Below, one piece after another: positions 60,201 through 64,000 of a stretch of 64,000 bases of DNA. The notes under the pieces are model-generated. The model searched no databases. It was not told the origin of the DNA and saw only the letters and a program-made list of their open reading frames with translations. The stretch's first letter is position 1. Each line of letters opens with the position of its first letter. The position numbers and the translations under genes were made by a program. The stretch comes from Uloborus plumipes (lineage: Eukaryota; Arthropoda; Arachnida; Araneae; Uloboridae): positions 1-64,000 of the forward strand of contig JAXGGA010000068.1 of NCBI GenBank assembly GCA_038373865.1, written 5' to 3'.

Positions 60201-62832
60201 TTGGAATCGCTCTCACTTCTAAATATATGAATAAGCTCGTTTACTCATCACCTCCACCAAGTAATTTAGATTCAAAAGTATTTTAACGATGCTTTTGTGG
60301 TTCTTTCTGAACCTTCTCTAATTACGTTCTTTAGTTGCTCAATTACCTTTTGATTTTGAGAATACGTCGATTTTGTTTCTCATGAAATGCCCGTTTTGTT
60401 CTGGCCTTTTGTAGCACTTGTATCAGAATGCTTTAATACTGTACTTGCATCCGTTTACTGATTTTTTTTTTTTGCATAATGCTTTAATGATGACCCTGAG
60501 CTGCATCATAATTTCTGTTTTTTATTATTGTTGATTTTTTTCTTTGGTTTTATTGGATTCTTTCGTCCCATAAGAATAGATGTTGACCGACAACTGTCAC
60601 CAAAGTTCTGCTGGAAAAACAAATGAAGCTGTTTTTTTTTTTAAATCTAAGAATGTCCCCTGGATCTTGTTTCACATAGAAATTATGTCTGCGTTTTAGC
60701 GTAATGTCAAAAGAAAGATCTTATTTCTTTTCCAGTCGAAAAAAAGTTCTGTTGGCGAAGAAGGGATTGCTTATCGGAAAGAAATGAGGCGCCTAAACTT
60801 TGTACACTGCCTTTCAAAAAGGCCTTGTTGTTGCTATAAGGTCGACTGTTTTTTGTACATTATGGGATTTCTTGCAAACATGCAAATTGTTATTTTCACC
60901 TAAGGCTGGTTCTATATCAGCTATAGTCGGAAGCAGAATCAAATGCGTTGAACCTCTTAATTGCTGGAAATGCATAAGACAAGCAAATTTAACTTGCACA
61001 AACGATTGAAAATTAAATTATATCATACTTCATTTGAACGTTTCCTAAATCAGAACTTTGTTTCTGTGTAGAATGAAAATCTTCATGTTCATTTTAACGA
61101 ATTTTTTATTATCGGAATAAAACGATTTTTATAGTGTTTTTGACCAATTTCATATTAAATTATCGTTCTTCCTTGAAGCGCAACTTCTTAATCTATTAGC
61201 TTTTACTAGTTGTGTTTCTGTATCATCTCTTCTTCGAAGCAAGGCATGGTTTAGGTACTACTAATACAGGCTGAGATAAGTTTTCGTCGTACCTTAAAAA
61301 CGCAGTTATGCTTGAATTACTTTATGTTTAAGCTCACTAGACTTCATCATCACTTTATGAGCTGAGTATAGTTAGAATATCTTCTTTGCAACTTAACTTC
61401 TAATTCTTTCTCTTTTTACCAGTACAATAGTTAATGTCTCTCAAAAGCGAAAATTCATTGTCGATTCAGTCTTAACGAGTTTAGTTTTGTTGTCGTCTCT
61501 TCTTAAAAGTGAATTTTTAATCTTGTCACTCTTAATCTGTGTCGGGTTTAGTTATCAGCTCCAATTAGAAACGAAACATCTTCATTTATCTTCTTTTATT
61601 ATTGCCTCCAATTGCAGAATTATTTTTTTCTTTTACGCATTTATGTGGACTGAGTTTGGTACTTGTTTGATTTTAAAAACCAAAACCTTACTTTATGTTC
61701 TTTTCTGTTTTGAAAAATCAAAAAGGATAACAAAAAAAAAGAAAACTGCTTAGCATTAAATATTTCGACTGGTATATTGATATACAAGTCCAGCTTCTTT
61801 AAAGTATACTCAATAAGTGGATAAACTATTGAAGACTTTTTTCTTTTCGTTTTATGAACCGTGTCTTTCAGAATAACTTGTCTCTCTTCCTCTACTATTT
61901 ATTTTTTTCTAATTTAAGAATTTTTCGTTACGTGAGAAAAAGCTCTTCACATTTTTATAAGATTAGAGTTTTAAAAAAATTGCAGTTTTATATTAAAAAA
62001 ATAAATAAAAATAAAAAAAATTGTCATAGAGAAGTTTTAAAATAATTTTCACGATTTATTTTATTTAATAAGTTTTTGAGTCATTAACAATGTGGTTCAG
62101 CAGTACTTGAAGATCTTGTTGAAACTAAACGTTCAAAAGAAATTGTTTCTGTATTTAAACAGTTTAGATTTATGACTTTCTTGAATAATTCATTTTTATT
62201 TCTGCAATTTTAAATTTTCCTTCCCAAGGGTGTGCGTAATTAATTTCAAATGGCTCTTTTGTAAACGAAGAAGTCATAAAATATTGTGCGTTCAGGCCTT
62301 TTCTAAGTAAAGTAACAGGAAGATATCTTACTTTAATTTAATCGTACCTAATTGCGTATTTATTATAAGGATAATTTATTTTAATTTTACATGTTTGAAT
62401 ATTAAGGCCAATCTACAGAACCGACTTTTTATTATCATTTTTTTATACTAGCAGTTTAATCCTAATAGTTATGTGAATTATTCTTGCTATCTTCGCAAAC
62501 GTACTCTAAGTCCGCAACAATTAAGAATTTCTTGAACTATTAGGGCGGAAAAGACGGAGAAAACGAACGATAGAAAGAATCAGTGATTGTTTCATATATG
62601 TGCGAGTGAGTTTTTGTTAAAAGTTCAAAAAATGAGGCATTCGAGTGGACTGTATAAATGTTAAATTGTAATCAGTTGGGAAACATGTGAAAATTTGAAT
62701 AAACTTCAGTATGTTGATACTTTTGCGAATTACTTTGACTGGGAAATTAAAATAAAAACTAACGTTTATTAAATTGAGTAACTGTTAGTATATGTTTTAA
62801 AAATGTCGAAATATTTTCAAACATGAGATACA

Positions 62833-62864
<32 letters not shown>

Positions 62865-64000
62865 GAAAAAGAAGAAAAGAACTGCTTGAAAGGTAAAGTT
62901 TTTACAAAAATTTACAAACTAATTAATAAATAAATAATTTTAAAAAGGCGTACGGTTAGGATTTTATTGCGTTATGGATTATGAGAGTTACACAGGGATT
63001 AATTTGAAGGAAAAAGTGCAGAGGTCCCTATATTTTTCCGATATTTTATGTATGCCATAAACTAGAATCTCTGAAAATTCACTGAAGAAGAGGAACATGG
63101 GCTCCCTAGAGGTCCCATTAAAATTTAGTCGTGCAAATTTTAATCAATTGGCACTCGGTGAATTGCCATTTCGAAAATTCTTTTAGTTCTTTTAATCACA
63201 ATTTTAAATAAAGATAGATGGACAAATTATGGAATTTTCTAGAAGTATTTAAACTAAATTTATATTATCAATAACTGCGCATCTTTTGGTTCTTAACTTT
63301 GAGTGAGTAACATATCTTGCAGTCGTGAATAGTAATTTTATACAAATATGATAAAAGTTTGAAATTATCTTGCTTAAACAGTTCATGAAAGGCGCAATAG
63401 ATGAAACACAATTGTGTGTATCCCTTGTGGAAGCTTTTTAGAATTAAAGCACTTTTAAGGTTGCTTCGACATTTCTGGGGCACTTTTTTGGCTACGTTGC
63501 TGTTTGCTTCAGCAGAAAAATAAGGCATTTTCTTCCTCTGCTTCTTACTCAATATTTATATTGGGAAAACGTCTTTCATGTTAAAACTTTTTTTTATTAA
63601 CAATTCATTCTCCTGAATTTAGCATAAACATAAAGACTGTCGCTGCAAAATTTAGCAATTTTCCTGCTTATTATTCAATTATTAATATACACATAAAATA
63701 GTTCTAAAAAAGAGAAATTGAAATTTTAAGCAATCAAAGAACTGTGTAAGGTGCCGGGAAATTCGGTAAATTGAAGCTTGGAGTTTTATAGCAAGAAAGA
63801 TGTAGCTATAAAGAACATATGTACATACTAAGTTCACATCTAGCCGAGAAAATTTTCCAAAATAGTCTTGCATGCTCCATATGGGTTGGTTAAACTTTTC
63901 AATAGACACATTTCGTTTTGATGTATAATACTAACTAATTCTCTACTTAAGTTTCGTTACGCACTGAGGGTCTAAAAATCAAAGTTGAACACCTGTTGCT
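60201..64000. other. AT-rich non-coding stretch to the window end
   Basis: No gene was recognised. The only clear tract is an AG microsatellite at 62832-62859. Open frames (for example 61487-61753) have AT-noise composition. Confidence 0.55.
62832..62859. repeat. AG dinucleotide microsatellite
   Basis: About 13 AG units followed by an AG-rich imperfect tail. Confidence 0.9.

Overview
This is AT-rich eukaryotic nuclear DNA with almost no open coding sequence: long poly-A/T runs, microsatellites, spliced exons with GT/AG borders, and many Tc1/mariner, pogo-like and hAT-type transposon relics. The repertoire fits an arthropod, and I infer a chelicerate such as a spider, but no species-diagnostic gene is present. 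No bacterial, viral or CRISPR feature was seen.

The only host gene I can support lies on the minus strand at about 25.1-26.5 kb. Two exons (26269-26452, then 25112-25338) join in frame and encode consecutive MORN repeats. They align without gaps to the N-terminal half of radial spoke head protein 1 (RSPH1), an axonemal protein of motile cilia and sperm flagella. Exons on both sides are missing from what I can recognise, so the gene probably has large introns, and much of the window may be its introns or flanks.

The rest is repeats and non-coding DNA. Left to right the resolved mobile elements are: a 1.8 kb hAT element with an exact 8-bp target duplication (6514-8298); an inverted-repeat MITE with a second, inverted copy (12.6 and 26.5 kb); a pogo-like MITE (17220-17393); a decayed mariner (19704-20407) abutting a dispersed repeat that recurs at 25.0 kb; a palindromic repeat (24754-25029); a pogo-like element (26859-27256); an almost full-length but inactivated Tc1-like transposon (27890-29207); a hAT-like MITE (30264-30440); a mariner-type deletion derivative with terminal inverted repeats of about 183 bp (31167-31950); two copies of a C/G-run-rich hAT MITE (33.0 and 49.2 kb); a tRNA-derived SINE with a perfect 12-bp duplication (34446-34792); a pogo-like element (34858-35179); a mariner transposase relic (38085-38242); a hAT element with a perfect 8-bp duplication (43501-44147); and a repeat cluster at 46.0-47.9 kb holding two tRNA-like modules and a near-perfect 128-bp inverted repeat.

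Between these lie about ten islands of higher GC (9.1-9.6, 13.1, 14.2-14.6, 21.1-21.8, 34.1, 36.9-37.3, 39.8-40.6, 52.3-52.7, 55.8-56.9 and 59.5-60.2 kb). They lack convincing coding capacity and are the best candidates for conserved regulatory elements or unrecognised non-coding exons. Two of them share a diverged block of about 120 bp (37.2 and 39.8 kb), and several carry POU-octamer-like sites.
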